Shown here: piece after piece, positions 23,314-32,407 of the stretch | How positions within the stretch are numbered: position 1 is the stretch's first letter | How the letters are laid out: each line of letters begins with the position of its first letter | NCBI RefSeq assembly: GCF_017355955.1 | Contig: NZ_JAFFID010000007.1 | Span: forward strand, 1 to 64,000 | From: Sabulibacter ruber | Lineage (GTDB): Bacteria; Bacteroidota; Bacteroidia; Cytophagales; Hymenobacteraceae | DNA: 64,000 bases | Direction: 5' to 3' | Made by a program: the position numbers and the translations under genes | The notes under the pieces: generated by a model | What the model was told of the DNA's origin: nothing | Database searches by the model: none | Seen by the model: the letters and a program-made list of their open reading frames with translations, nothing else

Positions 23314-25293
23314 ATGAAATTCAACAGAAAAGACTATACAGACGACGACCTCCTGCACTTGTACCGGGGAATTTTGAAACCCCGCATGATTGAAGAGAAG
23401 ATGTTGATCCTGCTGCGGCAGGGCAAAGTGAGCAAGTGGTTTTCGGGCATCGGGCAGGAGGCCATCTCGGTGGGTTCCACCCTGGCGCTGGAAGAAGACG
23501 AATACATTCTGCCGTTGCACCGCAACCTGGGCGTGTTCACCTGCCGCAACATTCCTTTGGACCGCCTGTTTGCCCAGTTCCAGGGCAAGAGAACCGGTTT
23601 CACCAAAGGCCGCGACCGTTCTTTCCACTTTGGCAGCAACGAGCACCACATTGTGGGCATGATCTCGCACCTGGGCCCGCAATTGGCCGTGGCCGATGGC
23701 ATTGCCTTAGCCGAGATGCTGGACAAACGCGAGAAAGTGACCTTGGTGTACAGCGGCGACGGCGGAGCCAGCGAAGGCGACTTCCACGAAGCCCTGAACG
23801 TAGCCGCCGTGTGGAGCCTGCCCGTGATCTTCATGATTGAGAACAACGGCTACGGTTTATCCACACCCAGCAACGAGCAGTTCAAGTGCCAGCACTTCAC
23901 CGATAAAGGCCCGGCCTACGGCATTGATGCGCTGCAGATAGACGGCAACAACGTGCTGGAAGTCTATGACACCGTGCGACAGGCCGCTTACAGCATCCGC
24001 AAGAATCCGCGTCCGTTGCTCATTGAAGCCATGACCTTTAGGATGCGCGGGCACGAAGAGGCCTCAGGGACCAAGTACGTGCCGCAGGAGCTGTTTGAGC
24101 GCTGGAGCAAGAAAGACCCGGTAGAGAACTTTGAGAAATACCTGCTGGATGAGAAGGTGCTCACGCCTAAGTCTATGGCGACCATCAAAGAAGAAATCCG
24201 GGAGGAGATTGAGCGCGGTCTGGAGATTGCCCACGCCACGCCTATGCCGGTGGCAGACCCTAAAGAAGAGCTCGCCGATATGTACCAGCCGTTCATCCAG
24301 ACGGTGATCAAACCCAAAGACAGCGCCCGTTCAGAGCGCCGCTTCGTGGATGCCGTGTCTGACGGGTTGCGCCAGAGCCTGGAGCGTTACCCGGAGCTGG
24401 TGATCATGGGCCAGGACATTGCCGAGTACGGCGGGGTATTCAAGGTGACCGAAGGCTTTGTGGATAAGTTTGGGAAAGAGCGCATCCGCAACACGCCTTT
24501 GTGCGAGTCGGCCATCCTGGGCGTTGGGCTGGGGATGTCTATCAAGAAAAAGAAATCGGTGATTGAGATGCAGTTCGCTGATTTCGTGAGCGCCGGTTTC
24601 AGCCAGATTGTGAATAACCTGGCCAAAAGCCACTACCGCTGGGGCCAGAACGCCGATGTGGTGGTACGCATGCCTACGGGTGCCGGGGCAGCGGCCGGGC
24701 CGTTCCACTCACAAAGCAACGAGGCTTGGTTTTTCCACACGCCGGGCCTCAAGATTGTGTACCCGTCTACTCCCTATGATGCCAAAGGCTTGCTGAACGC
24801 GGCCATTGAAGACCCTAACCCGGTCATGTACTTTGAGCACAAGCTGCTGTACCGTTCCTTGACTGAGGCTATTCCAGATGACTACTACACCGTGGAAATA
24901 GGCCGGGCCAGACTGGCGCAGGAAGGCTCTGATTTCTCTATCATCACGTACGGCATGGGCGTGCACTGGGCCAAACAGCTCCTGCAGACCATGCCAGACG
25001 TAAGTGCCGATATCCTGGATCTCCGTTCGTTGCTGCCCTGGGACAAAGAAGCCGTGCGCCAGACCGTAGCCAAGACCGGCCGCGTGATTGTGCTGCACGA
25101 AGACACCATTACCGGAGGCATTGGCGCCGAGATTGCCGCCTGGATCTCTGAGCACTGCTTTACTCAGTTAGATGGTCCGGTGGTGCGCGTAGGCGGCCTG
25201 GATACCGCCGTGCCGTTTGCCCCGCCGCTGGAGCAGGAATTCCTGCCGGTGAAAAGACTGAGAGAAAGAGTAGAAGCGTTATTAAGCTTCTAG
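23314..25293 (+). CDS. 2-oxoacid dehydrogenase E1, fused alpha and beta subunits
   Basis: Residues 1-320 are the E1-alpha half with the thiamine-diphosphate motif 'VYSGDGGASEGDFHEALNVA..MIENNGYG'. Residues 335-659 are the E1-beta half ('VIMGQDIAEYGGVFKVTEGF', 'MPTGAGAAAGPFHSQSNEAW', 'TPGLKIVYPSTPYDAKGLL', 'EDTITGGIGAEIAAWI'). The fused layout is common in Bacteroidota. Substrate: branched-chain 2-oxoacids or pyruvate; the sequence alone does not decide, although the alpha half looks more like the branched-chain type. It needs a lipoyl-bearing E2 that is not next to it. Confidence 0.92.
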   Translation: MKFNRKDYTDDDLLHLYRGILKPRMIEEKMLILLRQGKVSKWFSGIGQEAISVGSTLALEEDEYILPLHRNLGVFTCRNIPLDRLFAQFQGKRTGFTKGRDRSFHFGSNEHHIVGMISHLGPQLAVADGIALAEMLDKREKVTLVYSGDGGASEGDFHEALNVAAVWSLPVIFMIENNGYGLSTPSNEQFKCQHFTDKGPAYGIDALQIDGNNVLEVYDTVRQAAYSIRKNPRPLLIEAMTFRMRGHEEASGTKYVPQELFERWSKKDPVENFEKYLLDEKVLTPKSMATIKEEIREEIERGLEIAHATPMPVADPKEELADMYQPFIQTVIKPKDSARSERRFVDAVSDGLRQSLERYPELVIMGQDIAEYGGVFKVTEGFVDKFGKERIRNTPLCESAILGVGLGMSIKKKKSVIEMQFADFVSAGFSQIVNNLAKSHYRWGQNADVVVRMPTGAGAAAGPFHSQSNEAWFFHTPGLKIVYPSTPYDAKGLLNAAIEDPNPVMYFEHKLLYRSLTEAIPDDYYTVEIGRARLAQEGSDFSIITYGMGVHWAKQLLQTMPDVSADILDLRSLLPWDKEAVRQTVAKTGRVIVLHEDTITGGIGAEIAAWISEHCFTQLDGPVVRVGGLDTAVPFAPPLEQEFLPVKRLRERVEALLSF

Positions 25294-25304
25294 GAAGATA
25301 ATGG

Positions 25305-25350
25305 TTTCTGATTTAGGACTGTTTTCCTGAAAGCAGCCCTAAATCAGGAA
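25305..25350. repeat. Dispersed hairpin-family member after the E1 gene
   Basis: TTTCTGATTTAGG (25305-25317) pairs with CCTAAATCAGGAA (25338-25350; one G-U pair), and CTGTTTT with AAAGCAG inside. Matches the family core closely. No T-run follows. Confidence 0.75.
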
Positions 25351-25399
25351 TACCCATGGCCAATATGCGTTGGTACACGTATACATAATTTACTCTAGT

Positions 25400-25693
25400 A
25401 TGAAAAAGCTCCGTTTTGCGGCAGGATTGGTGGTTTTGTCCATAGGTCTTTCCTTGGCCGGGTGTAGTGCCAACCGGATTGCCTGCCCGGATGTGTCCGG
25501 GAAAAAGAAGTTCTCGGTGGCCGGTATGTTCAAGAAAAATGAGCCTACCCCCGAGGACCAGGCCAACGAAGGCCGCGATTACGGTGGCCGTGACATGGAG
25601 TATGACAAACAGGGACTCCTTAAAAAGAAGAAAACCCGGGTACCTGTTCCCAAACGAAAGAGAAGTTTACTTGAACGAGTAGGATTAGGATGA
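25400..25693 (+). CDS. Small lipoprotein
   Basis: From the ATG at 25400 the product has 97 residues: a lipoprotein signal 'LVVLSIGLSLAGC' and a basic mature part with 'NEGRDYGGRDMEYDKQGLL' and a Lys/Arg-rich tail. I know no domain. An upstream in-frame GTG or ATG would place non-signal residues first. Its last four bases overlap the start of the next gene (ATGA), so the two are translated together and probably work together at the envelope. Confidence 0.7.
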   Translation: MKKLRFAAGLVVLSIGLSLAGCSANRIACPDVSGKKKFSVAGMFKKNEPTPEDQANEGRDYGGRDMEYDKQGLLKKKKTRVPVPKRKRSLLERVGLG

Positions 25694-26025
25694 AACACAC
25701 GCTACGCTTTTTTTCTTTCTTAACGGTAGTCTTTCTGGCAGTTCTGATGGCCCAACCGGTAGCCGCTCAAACGGAGTATCTTACCCCCGGGCAGCAGAAG
25801 CGTGAGGTGCGCCATAGCGTAAAAGAGGCCAAAAAGATGAAAACCGATTTCAGTGAATCACACCTTGACGTAAGTGCGTACAACTTTAAGATGGGGGAAA
25901 GTGGCCGTAAGCTGAAGAAACGGAAGAAAAGAGAGCAAATGCCCATCAACGAAGACGGTTCTGCGGTTGTAAAACCCAAGCTGTTTTCAAGAAAGACCGC
26001 CCTGGTGAAAGTGAAAAGGAACTGA
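25690..26025 (+). CDS. Small secreted protein, coupled to the preceding lipoprotein
   Basis: A signal peptide ('LTVVFLAVLMAQPVAAQ') precedes an 84-residue, strongly basic mature chain with 'QQKREVRHSVKEAKKMK' and 'GRKLKKRKKREQMP'. No known domain. The start codon overlaps the stop of the preceding gene by 4 bases, a classic sign of translational coupling. YtxJ follows 38 bases later and may share the transcript. Function unknown. Confidence 0.7.
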   Translation: MKHTLRFFSFLTVVFLAVLMAQPVAAQTEYLTPGQQKREVRHSVKEAKKMKTDFSESHLDVSAYNFKMGESGRKLKKRKKREQMPINEDGSAVVKPKLFSRKTALVKVKRN

Positions 26026-26063
26026 GGCGTTTAACAGAACACAAGTAATTAGAAGAGAAACCT

Positions 26064-26402
26064 ATGCAGTGGCAGCAATTAACCAGTACAGAACAAATAG
26101 ATCAGATTAAAGAAGAGTCAAAAGGACAACCCGTAGTTATTTTCAAACACAGTACCACGTGCTCCATCAGCGCCACCGCCAAAAGCAGGCTGGAGCGCCA
26201 GTGGGACGATGTCGGTCTGGGCAGTATCAAACCGTACTACCTGGACCTGTTGAACTACCGGCCTGTGTCAAATGAGATAGCCCAGTCTTTTGACGTACGG
26301 CATGAGTCGCCGCAGTTATTGCTCATCAAAGATGGGCAGTGCCATTACCACGGTTCCCACCTCGGGATCAACCTGCAGGAAGTGAAAAAGTTAGCCTCTT
26401 AA
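26064..26402 (+). CDS. ytxJ: YtxJ-type bacillithiol-linked redox protein
   Basis: A 112-residue monothiol, thioredoxin-like protein. 'VVIFKHSTTCSISATAKSRL' holds the single active-site cysteine in the TCSIS pattern typical of YtxJ, and 'DVRHESPQLLLIKDGQ' the cis-proline loop. YtxJ proteins are thought to act as de-bacillithiolases (bacilliredoxin-like), so the gene suggests that this organism makes bacillithiol. It ends at a strong bidirectional terminator facing OsmC. Confidence 0.88.
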   Translation: MQWQQLTSTEQIDQIKEESKGQPVVIFKHSTTCSISATAKSRLERQWDDVGLGSIKPYYLDLLNYRPVSNEIAQSFDVRHESPQLLLIKDGQCHYHGSHLGINLQEVKKLAS

Positions 26403-26413
26403 TAAACAGCAAA

Positions 26414-26459
26414 AATCCCCTTGCCGGTGTCACTTGAAATAAACACTGGCAAGGGGATT
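26414..26459. terminator. Bidirectional terminator
   Basis: AATCCCCTTGCC (26414-26425) pairs with GGCAAGGGGATT (26448-26459); TGT/ACA extends it inside. A-rich before and T-containing after. Between convergent genes. Confidence 0.8.
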
Positions 26460-26503
26460 CCTGTTATATCAAAAACCTGAGATAGTACGTTTTTATAGTG
26501 ACG

Positions 26504-26911
26504 TTAAGCGTATTGGAACGTAACAACCTGGTTAATCTCTGGGTGTAAGCTCAAGGCAACCGGGCAGGTGTGGGCCGCGTTTTCCAGCATGGCCTTCTCT
26601 TTGTTTGTAAACGTTCTGGCAGGCATTTGGACTTCCAGTACAATCTCGGAGATCCGACGGGGATCTGCCGCCATCTTTTTGGTAATGGCCATGGTCATGC
26701 CGGTCAGGTCAATGGCGTTGCGCTCGGCCACAATGCCCATGATGGTCATCATGCAGCTGCCCAACGCGCTACAGACTAGGTCTGTGGGAGAGTAGGCTTC
26801 GCCGCGTCCGTTGTTGTCTAAGGGGGCATCTGTTACAACCGTGTTGCCAGAAGCGAGATGGGTTCCCTGGGTGCGGAGTTGGCCAGAGTACGTTAGCGTC
26901 ATTGAACTCAT
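26504..26911 (-). CDS. OsmC-family peroxidase-like protein
   Basis: A 135-residue OsmC/Ohr-family protein. The two reactive cysteines are visible in 'PTDLVCSALGSCMMTIMG' and 'NAAHTCPVALSL'. Members reduce organic hydroperoxides, or in the YhfA subgroup have unknown substrates. Beside YtxJ it fits a redox-protection role. The ATG at 26911 gives the usual 'MTLTYSGQLRT' opening. Confidence 0.9.
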   Translation of the reverse strand: MSSMTLTYSGQLRTQGTHLASGNTVVTDAPLDNNGRGEAYSPTDLVCSALGSCMMTIMGIVAERNAIDLTGMTMAITKKMAADPRRISEIVLEVQMPARTFTNKEKAMLENAAHTCPVALSLHPEINQVVTFQYA

Positions 26912-26982
26912 TGTCTTACTTTTAAGATTTGCAGGTGCCTGTAAAGTTACTTACTTTTAAACAAAACTTAGCCTTTTGCTCT

Positions 26983-27756
26983 GTGCGCAGATTTCTACTA
27001 CTATTAGTGACCATATGCTTTCTTCCCGTAGGATTGGCCATGGCCCAGTCTGTGGAAGAAGAGGAAGGCTATTCCAGGGAGTTCACGTACGGACTCAACT
27101 TCAATTCTAACGGTGGCCTTCTGGGCGGAGCCATGATCAAGCAGGCGTATCACCTGAAAGACCGGTGGTATCAGTTCTGGGCCTTGGAGGGAGTGGAAGT
27201 AAAACACCCTAAAGAAACCCGGGTGCAAAACCTGGTGAACGGAGCTTCCTTTGTGAAGGGAAAAAGCAATTACCTGTTTGTCCTGAGACCACAGTACGGC
27301 CGGGAGTACACGTTCTTCCGGAAAGCGGCAGAATCTGGGGTGCAGGTGAATGGTATTGTGGCGGCTGGCCCTTCATTGGGTATTATGGCCCCGTACTTTA
27401 TTGAGTATGACCGCAGCAATTACGTGCTGGACCCCAGAAGTCAACAGTACTACCTGGTTGGTCCGGTCATCATCAACACAGAACAGTATGATCCTAATGT
27501 GCATACCAACGAAGGCATGATTGTGGGTGCCCCAGGGGTATTCAAAGGATTAAGTGAGCCTAGTTTCAGAGTTGGCGCTAACGCCAAAGCCGGGGTAAGC
27601 TTTGAGTACGGACGGTACATGGAAAGCGTAACGGGTATTGAAGTGGGGATGCTGGTAGAGGCTTTTGCCGGAGACATGACCTTGATTCCGGGCGCGTCTA
27701 ACCGCAACACCTTCATGTCTGTGTATCTAACTTTGTATTACGGCCGCCGTCGTTGA
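26983..27756 (+). CDS. Probable outer-membrane beta-barrel protein
   Basis: Starting at a GTG (26983) the product has 257 residues with the signal peptide '(M)RRFLLLLVTICFLPVGLAMAQ'. A TTG 54 bases upstream is possible but adds a polar stretch before the signal. The mature part alternates hydrophobic and polar residues in strand-like segments and ends 'FMSVYLTLYYGRRR', with an aromatic residue close to the C-terminus, as in outer-membrane barrels. No named family recognised. It lies 60 bases before lipA, which has its own promoter. Confidence 0.7.
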   Translation: MRRFLLLLVTICFLPVGLAMAQSVEEEEGYSREFTYGLNFNSNGGLLGGAMIKQAYHLKDRWYQFWALEGVEVKHPKETRVQNLVNGASFVKGKSNYLFVLRPQYGREYTFFRKAAESGVQVNGIVAAGPSLGIMAPYFIEYDRSNYVLDPRSQQYYLVGPVIINTEQYDPNVHTNEGMIVGAPGVFKGLSEPSFRVGANAKAGVSFEYGRYMESVTGIEVGMLVEAFAGDMTLIPGASNRNTFMSVYLTLYYGRRR

Positions 27757-27780
27757 ACGATCCTTCCCCCTTGGCTGTTT

Positions 27781-27812
27781 TTTGCCTATCCGCTCCTCAC
27801 TTAGTACCTTTG
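27781..27812 (+). promoter_or_regulatory. lipA promoter
   Basis: TTTG (27781-27784), 20 bases, TACCTTTG (27805-27812): a textbook Bacteroidota promoter. The -7 box ends only 4 bases before the lipA ATG, so the transcript should be leaderless or nearly so. Confidence 0.7.
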
Positions 27813-27816
27813 TACC

Positions 27817-28710
27817 ATGGATCAATTGATTGCGTTGCCGGTTATTCAACCAGCTGAAGCTCAAACCAAAACCCGTAAGCCAGACTGGCTGCGCGTAAAA
27901 CTGCCCGTAGGCAAAGAATACGCCAAAGTCAGACAACTGGTAGATACCTATAAGCTACATACCATCTGCGAAAGCGGAAACTGCCCAAACATGGGGGAGT
28001 GCTGGGGTGCCGGCACGGCCACGTTCATGATTCTGGGCAACGTATGTACCCGTTCCTGCTCTTTCTGCGCCGTGGCCACTGGTCGGCCTAACGAATATGA
28101 TTTGGATGAACCTCGCCGCGTGGCCGAAGCTATTCAGCTCATGGGCGTGAAACATGCCGTGATCACCTCGGTGAACCGCGACGAACTGAAAGACCGCGGC
28201 GCCAGTGTATGGCACGAGACCGTTGTACAAATCAAGAATCTTTCGCCGGAGACTACCATTGAAACGCTTATCCCAGACGTGAAAGCCAACTGGGAAGCGC
28301 TGGAGGTGATGATCTCGGCCGGACAGGAAGTGGTTTCCCACAACATGGAAACCGTTAGAAACCTGTACCGCCAGGTTCGTCCGCAGGCCAAATATGACCG
28401 CAGCTTAGAGCAAATCAAGCGTACCAAAGAGTATGGCAAGCGCACTAAGAGCGGTATCATGCTGGGCTTAGGCGAAACCAAAGAGCAAGTGTACGAAGCC
28501 ATGGATGACCTGGCCGCCAATGGTCTGGACATTCTTACCTTGGGCCAATACCTGCAGCCTACCAAGATGCACATTGAGGTAGCCGAGTTCATTCACCCAG
28601 ACCTGTTTGCCCATTACCGCGAAGAAGGCCTGCGCCGTGGATTGAAGTATGTGGAGTCTGGACCGCTGGTTCGTTCTTCCTACCACGCTGAACGCCACGT
28701 GCACGTGTAG
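27817..28710 (+). CDS. lipA: Lipoyl synthase
   Basis: A radical SAM enzyme that inserts two sulfur atoms into protein-bound octanoyl groups to make the lipoyl cofactor. Both iron-sulfur sites are visible: the radical SAM motif 'CTRSCSFCAV' and the auxiliary cluster 'CESGNCPNMGECW', plus the C-terminal serine in 'VRSSYHAE'. Length 297 is normal. It would serve the lipoyl-dependent systems encoded in this window (GcvP's partner GcvH, the E1 gene's E2, and SucB). Ends at a strong terminator. Confidence 0.97.
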   Translation: MDQLIALPVIQPAEAQTKTRKPDWLRVKLPVGKEYAKVRQLVDTYKLHTICESGNCPNMGECWGAGTATFMILGNVCTRSCSFCAVATGRPNEYDLDEPRRVAEAIQLMGVKHAVITSVNRDELKDRGASVWHETVVQIKNLSPETTIETLIPDVKANWEALEVMISAGQEVVSHNMETVRNLYRQVRPQAKYDRSLEQIKRTKEYGKRTKSGIMLGLGETKEQVYEAMDDLAANGLDILTLGQYLQPTKMHIEVAEFIHPDLFAHYREEGLRRGLKYVESGPLVRSSYHAERHVHV

Positions 28711-28740
28711 TCTCTTGAAGTAATTTGTGTAGTATCAACC

Positions 28741-28771
28741 AAGCCCCGCAGCAATGCGGGGCTTTTTTTAT
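28741..28771 (+). terminator. lipA terminator
   Basis: AAGCCCCGC (28741-28749) pairs with GCGGGGCTT (28756-28764), followed by a run of T. Confidence 0.93.
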
Positions 28772-28822
28772 TCAGGCGTTTGTATAATTCAAAGGAGTTT
28801 CCAGGCAGGTATAAGTAGGTTT

Positions 28823-28867
28823 AGCCCCAGCTGTTTTGGGGCTGATTTGTAAAATATCGGCTCAAAT
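28823..28867. repeat. Hairpin-family member, partly decayed
   Basis: AGCCCCA (28823-28829) pairs with TGGGGCT (28837-28843), and the following TTTTGGGGCTGATTT with AAAAT..CGGCTCAAAT gives an alternative, weaker fold. The two folds share TGGGGCT. Confidence 0.5.
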
Positions 28868-29180
28868 CGTATTTAAACCTGTGCTCAGTATTTGCCGCTT
28901 TCAAGGTGAGGTAAACCTATGAGGGCTGGTGTTTGTACCTGTGGTACAGTGAGATTGCGCTCTTTTTGCAGAAAAGAAGCGTTTTTCTGGAAATGAACAA
29001 GTGAGAAGTAGTGCCTGGTTAAACTCGGCGGTAGAAAATGCATGGCTGGTTTCTTTGGGGTAATTGCATCTTTCCTGTAAGCCAGAACTTTTGCCTGAAA
29101 GGAAAGTACATGCAGGGGCTCCATTCATATATAGGACTATCCGAGATTATCTATTACAACTACCTCCTTTTCCAGATCAC
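28868..29180. other. Leader region of the type IX cassette
   Basis: About 310 bases before the adhesin gene. No gene seen; the in-frame ORF that extends upstream from the adhesin start has no signal-peptide logic and is treated as untranslated. I see no exact TAnnTTTG box. Confidence 0.4.
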
Positions 29181-31400
29181 ATGAAGAAAATTTTACTCCT
29201 GATAGCAGCGTTGTTTGCTATTGCCTCCTCTTCCTATGCCCAAACTCTAACGGCCCCTTCCTTAGGCGCAGCCCGGGAATTTGCGGTGTTAGGAAGCAGT
29301 ACCGTTACCAGTACCGGTAGCAGCATCCTTTACGGCGACCTTGGGGTCTCACCGGGTTCCGTCGTAGTGGGTTTCCCGCCGGGCAAAGTGCTGGGAGACA
29401 CCCAGCGCGGGAATGCCGCCGCAGCCACCGCCAAAACCGATGTAATCCGGGTGTATAACGAACTGGGCCAGTTCACCCCAACCCGCAACCTGACCGGGCA
29501 AACCCTGGGCGAAGGTTTTACCCCAGGTGAGGCGGCGGTGCGCGGTACCCTGCTCACCAGAGGCGTTTACAGATTTGACGGCAATGCGCGCATCAGCGGC
29601 CGTTTGAAGTTTGACGGACAGGGAAACCCCAACTCGGTGTTCATCATCCAGGTGAACGGGGATCTGGTCATTGACCCGGGTTCTGCCATCAACGTTCTCA
29701 ACGCCAATCCTAACAATATTTTCTTCCGGGTGACCGGTAATGTGACCATAGGTACGGGAGGGATGCTGACCACTCCTTCTGCCTTGAGTGGAAACTTTGT
29801 GGTGCAGAATAATGCCACCCTAAGCCTTAGCTCCACCTTGGTGGGACGGGTGCTGTCTGCGAACGGAGCCGTAACCCTCAACAACAATAACATTTCCTTG
29901 CCTGAGCCGCTCACCACCAACAACGGCGGTGATGATGGAGACGACGGAGACGGTGGCGATGGAGGGAATGGTGGCGGCGGCACAACCCCGGGAAGCGCTA
30001 ACCTGAGCATTACCAAAGCGGTAAACGCCACCACCGTGACCCTGGGCGATAATGTTATCTATACCATAAGGGTCACCAACTCCGGGGCAGCAGATGCCAC
30101 CAATGTAACCGTGGAGGACAAACTGCCTGAAGGTCTAGCCCTGGTGCCACCGGCAGTAGCAGACAAAGGAACCTATAACGCCACCACCGGCATCTGGACC
30201 ATCAGCACCTTGTCTGCGAACTCTGTTGCCACCTTAACCCTCACCGCCAAGACGTTGAGGCTGGGAGAAGTCACCAACGTAGCGGTTATAGAAAACAACG
30301 GCGGCACCGATGAGGCTACCACTTGCGTGCGTCCGGCCCGGCCAAATGTAGTAGGGCCGCAGGAAGTATGTGTGGGCGGTACTACCACCTTTACGGTAAG
30401 CAACGTCTCAGCAGGCGTGACAAGCCTGGCCATTGTGGCACCGGCCAACAGCGGTATCACCATTGAATCGCAGTCGCTGACTTCTTTTACGGTGAGAGCA
30501 AGCGCTACTACGGCACCAGGCACTTATCCGATCTCCGTTGTGGCGGTAACCACCGGCAATTGCCAGAACAGCCAAGCCTTCCCAATTGAACTAGTGGTAA
30601 GAACCGCTCCAACTACTCCAGCCATTACTGGCCCGGGAACCGCTTTGTGTGCTGGAGCAACTTACCAATATGGTATCAGCCAGCCAGTGGCTGGTGTAAC
30701 CTATACCTGGAGCGTGTCTGGAACTGGCTGGGAAAGAATTGGGGCAGCTACTGGTACTTCTATTCAAGTGAAAGCTGGTACTGGTCCGGGAAAAGTAACG
30801 GTTGTTGCTTCCAATGCCTGCGGTACGGCTACGGCTTCTACCCCAGACGTGACTCCAAGCACGCCACCGGCTACTCCAATTATCCTGGACAACAGCGGAC
30901 CATGCACGGGCTTAACCTACGCCATCTCTAACCCAGTGGCGGGTGTGACCTACACCTGGACCGCACCGGCCGGCTTCACCTTCACTGATAACAGTACGAC
31001 CATGACCGGTACTACTGTGACCTTGAAAGCCGCTAACGCCAATGCCGTGGGCACACTCAAGGTAAGCGCTAGCACTACCGGTTCTGCCTGCGCCAGCAAC
31101 GAAGCCTCTGTAGAAGTAAGAGCCGCCGATGCGGGCACGGAGATCGTGGTGCCAACGGTGTTCAGCCCGAACGGCGACGGCATCAATGACACCTTCGTGA
31201 TCCGGAACCTGCTGAACTTCCCTGACAATGACCTGACCGTTTACAACCGTTGGGGCAACGAGATCTACAAAACCAAGAGCTACAAGAACGATTGGCGGGC
31301 CACCGGTCTGGAAGAAGCCACTTACTTCTACGTGCTGCGCGTGCGCGGCTGCGATGGCAAAGACCAGGTATTCAGAGGACCGGTACAGGTAGTGCGCTAA
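29181..31400 (+). CDS. Ice-binding-like (DUF3494) adhesin with DUF11 and type IX sorting domain
   Basis: From the ATG at 29181 the product has 739 residues. Order: signal peptide 'MKKILLLIAALFAIASSSYA'; an ice-binding-like DUF3494 domain, about 25-225 ('AREFAVLGSSTVTSTG', 'GNPNSVFIIQVNGDLVI', 'TLVGRVLSANGAVTL'); an Asp/Gly linker; a DUF11 repeat ('LGDNVIYTIRVTNSGAADAT'); two or three Ig/PKD-like repeats; and a gliding-motility-associated C-terminal domain ('PTVFSPNGDGINDTFVI', 'LTVYNRWGNEIYKTKSYKND'), the type B signal for type IX secretion. It is thus exported and surface-bound. DUF3494 proteins include ice-binding proteins and cell adhesins, so antifreeze function is not shown. Followed at once by PorP/SprF and OmpA genes. 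Confidence 0.9.
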   Translation: MKKILLLIAALFAIASSSYAQTLTAPSLGAAREFAVLGSSTVTSTGSSILYGDLGVSPGSVVVGFPPGKVLGDTQRGNAAAATAKTDVIRVYNELGQFTPTRNLTGQTLGEGFTPGEAAVRGTLLTRGVYRFDGNARISGRLKFDGQGNPNSVFIIQVNGDLVIDPGSAINVLNANPNNIFFRVTGNVTIGTGGMLTTPSALSGNFVVQNNATLSLSSTLVGRVLSANGAVTLNNNNISLPEPLTTNNGGDDGDDGDGGDGGNGGGGTTPGSANLSITKAVNATTVTLGDNVIYTIRVTNSGAADATNVTVEDKLPEGLALVPPAVADKGTYNATTGIWTISTLSANSVATLTLTAKTLRLGEVTNVAVIENNGGTDEATTCVRPARPNVVGPQEVCVGGTTTFTVSNVSAGVTSLAIVAPANSGITIESQSLTSFTVRASATTAPGTYPISVVAVTTGNCQNSQAFPIELVVRTAPTTPAITGPGTALCAGATYQYGISQPVAGVTYTWSVSGTGWERIGAATGTSIQVKAGTGPGKVTVVASNACGTATASTPDVTPSTPPATPIILDNSGPCTGLTYAISNPVAGVTYTWTAPAGFTFTDNSTTMTGTTVTLKAANANAVGTLKVSASTTGSACASNEASVEVRAADAGTEIVVPTVFSPNGDGINDTFVIRNLLNFPDNDLTVYNRWGNEIYKTKSYKNDWRATGLEEATYFYVLRVRGCDGKDQVFRGPVQVVR

Positions 31401-31435
31401 ACGCAGGTAGTTCAAAACATTAATTTCCCTTAAAA

Positions 31436-32389
31436 ATGAAAAGAATCTTTATCATACTGATTTCTATGCTGGCTGCGGGGAGCAGTTGGGCACAGCACCG
31501 GTCACAGTTCTCCCAGTACATCTTCAACCAACTGGTGATCAATCCGGCCTATGCCGGCAGCAAAGAAACGCTTACCCTTAACGCTTTCCATCGGCAGCAG
31601 TGGGTGGGCCTGGAGGGGGCACCCAATACCCAGACCTTCAGCATTGACGGACTCACCAAAAACAAGCACCTGGGCCTTGGTTTCCACGCCACCCGTGATG
31701 AGATCTTCGCCCAGAACCGCAAGAACATTGAGGTAGACGCCGCCGTGAAATTGCCGGTAAGTGAAACCGGTATCCTGTCCTTCGGGTTGGCAGCTGGGGT
31801 GTCGCACTTCGCGGTAGACGGCTCCAAGCTGATTACCGGGAATGACCAGGAAGACCCGGCGGTGATCAACGCCCAAAAGGAAACCACCTGGAGCCCGAGC
31901 CTTAAAGCCGGTATTTTCTTCCACACCGAGCGCTTCTACGCCGGCGTTTCCGTAACCGATTTGCTGGGCATCGATAAAGACATCAACTACGACCCGGAGC
32001 GCCATTACTTCTTCAACGTGGGGTACGTGGCCGACATCAGCCACAACATCAAGGTGAAGCCCAGCATCATGCTGAAGGAGAATTTTGATGGGCCTACGAA
32101 CGTGGACTTCAATGCTTTCTTCCTGTTTGGGGAGCGCATCTGGTTAGGTGCCAGCTATCGCACGGCCATGAATATCTTCAAGAATGACTTCGAGGCCAAG
32201 GGGCTTTCCTCTAAAGACGCAGTGGTGGCCATGGCTGATCTGTACGTGACCAAGCGCCTGCGCCTGGGCTACGCCCATGACTTTACCCTGCACGGCAACC
32301 TGAATGATTTGAGCACCCATGAAATATCCGTTGGCTACAGCTTCCTGAGAAAAGAAGCCACCAAGATGGTTACCCCGCGGTATTTCTAA
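31436..32389 (+). CDS. PorP/SprF-family type IX secretion membrane protein
   Basis: A 317-residue outer-membrane barrel of the PorP/SprF family. After a signal peptide it reads 'HRSQFSQYIFNQLVINPAYAGS', the family hallmark. SprF-type proteins assist secretion or surface anchoring of large type B substrates such as SprB. It starts 35 bases after the adhesin gene and ends 18 bases before the OmpA gene, so the three form an operon in which this protein probably handles the adhesin. Confidence 0.95.
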   Translation: MKRIFIILISMLAAGSSWAQHRSQFSQYIFNQLVINPAYAGSKETLTLNAFHRQQWVGLEGAPNTQTFSIDGLTKNKHLGLGFHATRDEIFAQNRKNIEVDAAVKLPVSETGILSFGLAAGVSHFAVDGSKLITGNDQEDPAVINAQKETTWSPSLKAGIFFHTERFYAGVSVTDLLGIDKDINYDPERHYFFNVGYVADISHNIKVKPSIMLKENFDGPTNVDFNAFFLFGERIWLGASYRTAMNIFKNDFEAKGLSSKDAVVAMADLYVTKRLRLGYAHDFTLHGNLNDLSTHEISVGYSFLRKEATKMVTPRYF

Positions 32390-32407
32390 CTTTAACCAGA
32401 CGCTTCT

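Noticed and set aside
26929..26982. A TTG start for the barrel protein at 26983
   Set aside because: It adds a polar stretch before a good signal peptide that starts with GTG at 26983.
28971..29180. An upstream extension of the adhesin gene from 29064
   Set aside because: It would place about 39 unrelated residues before a clear signal peptide at 29181.
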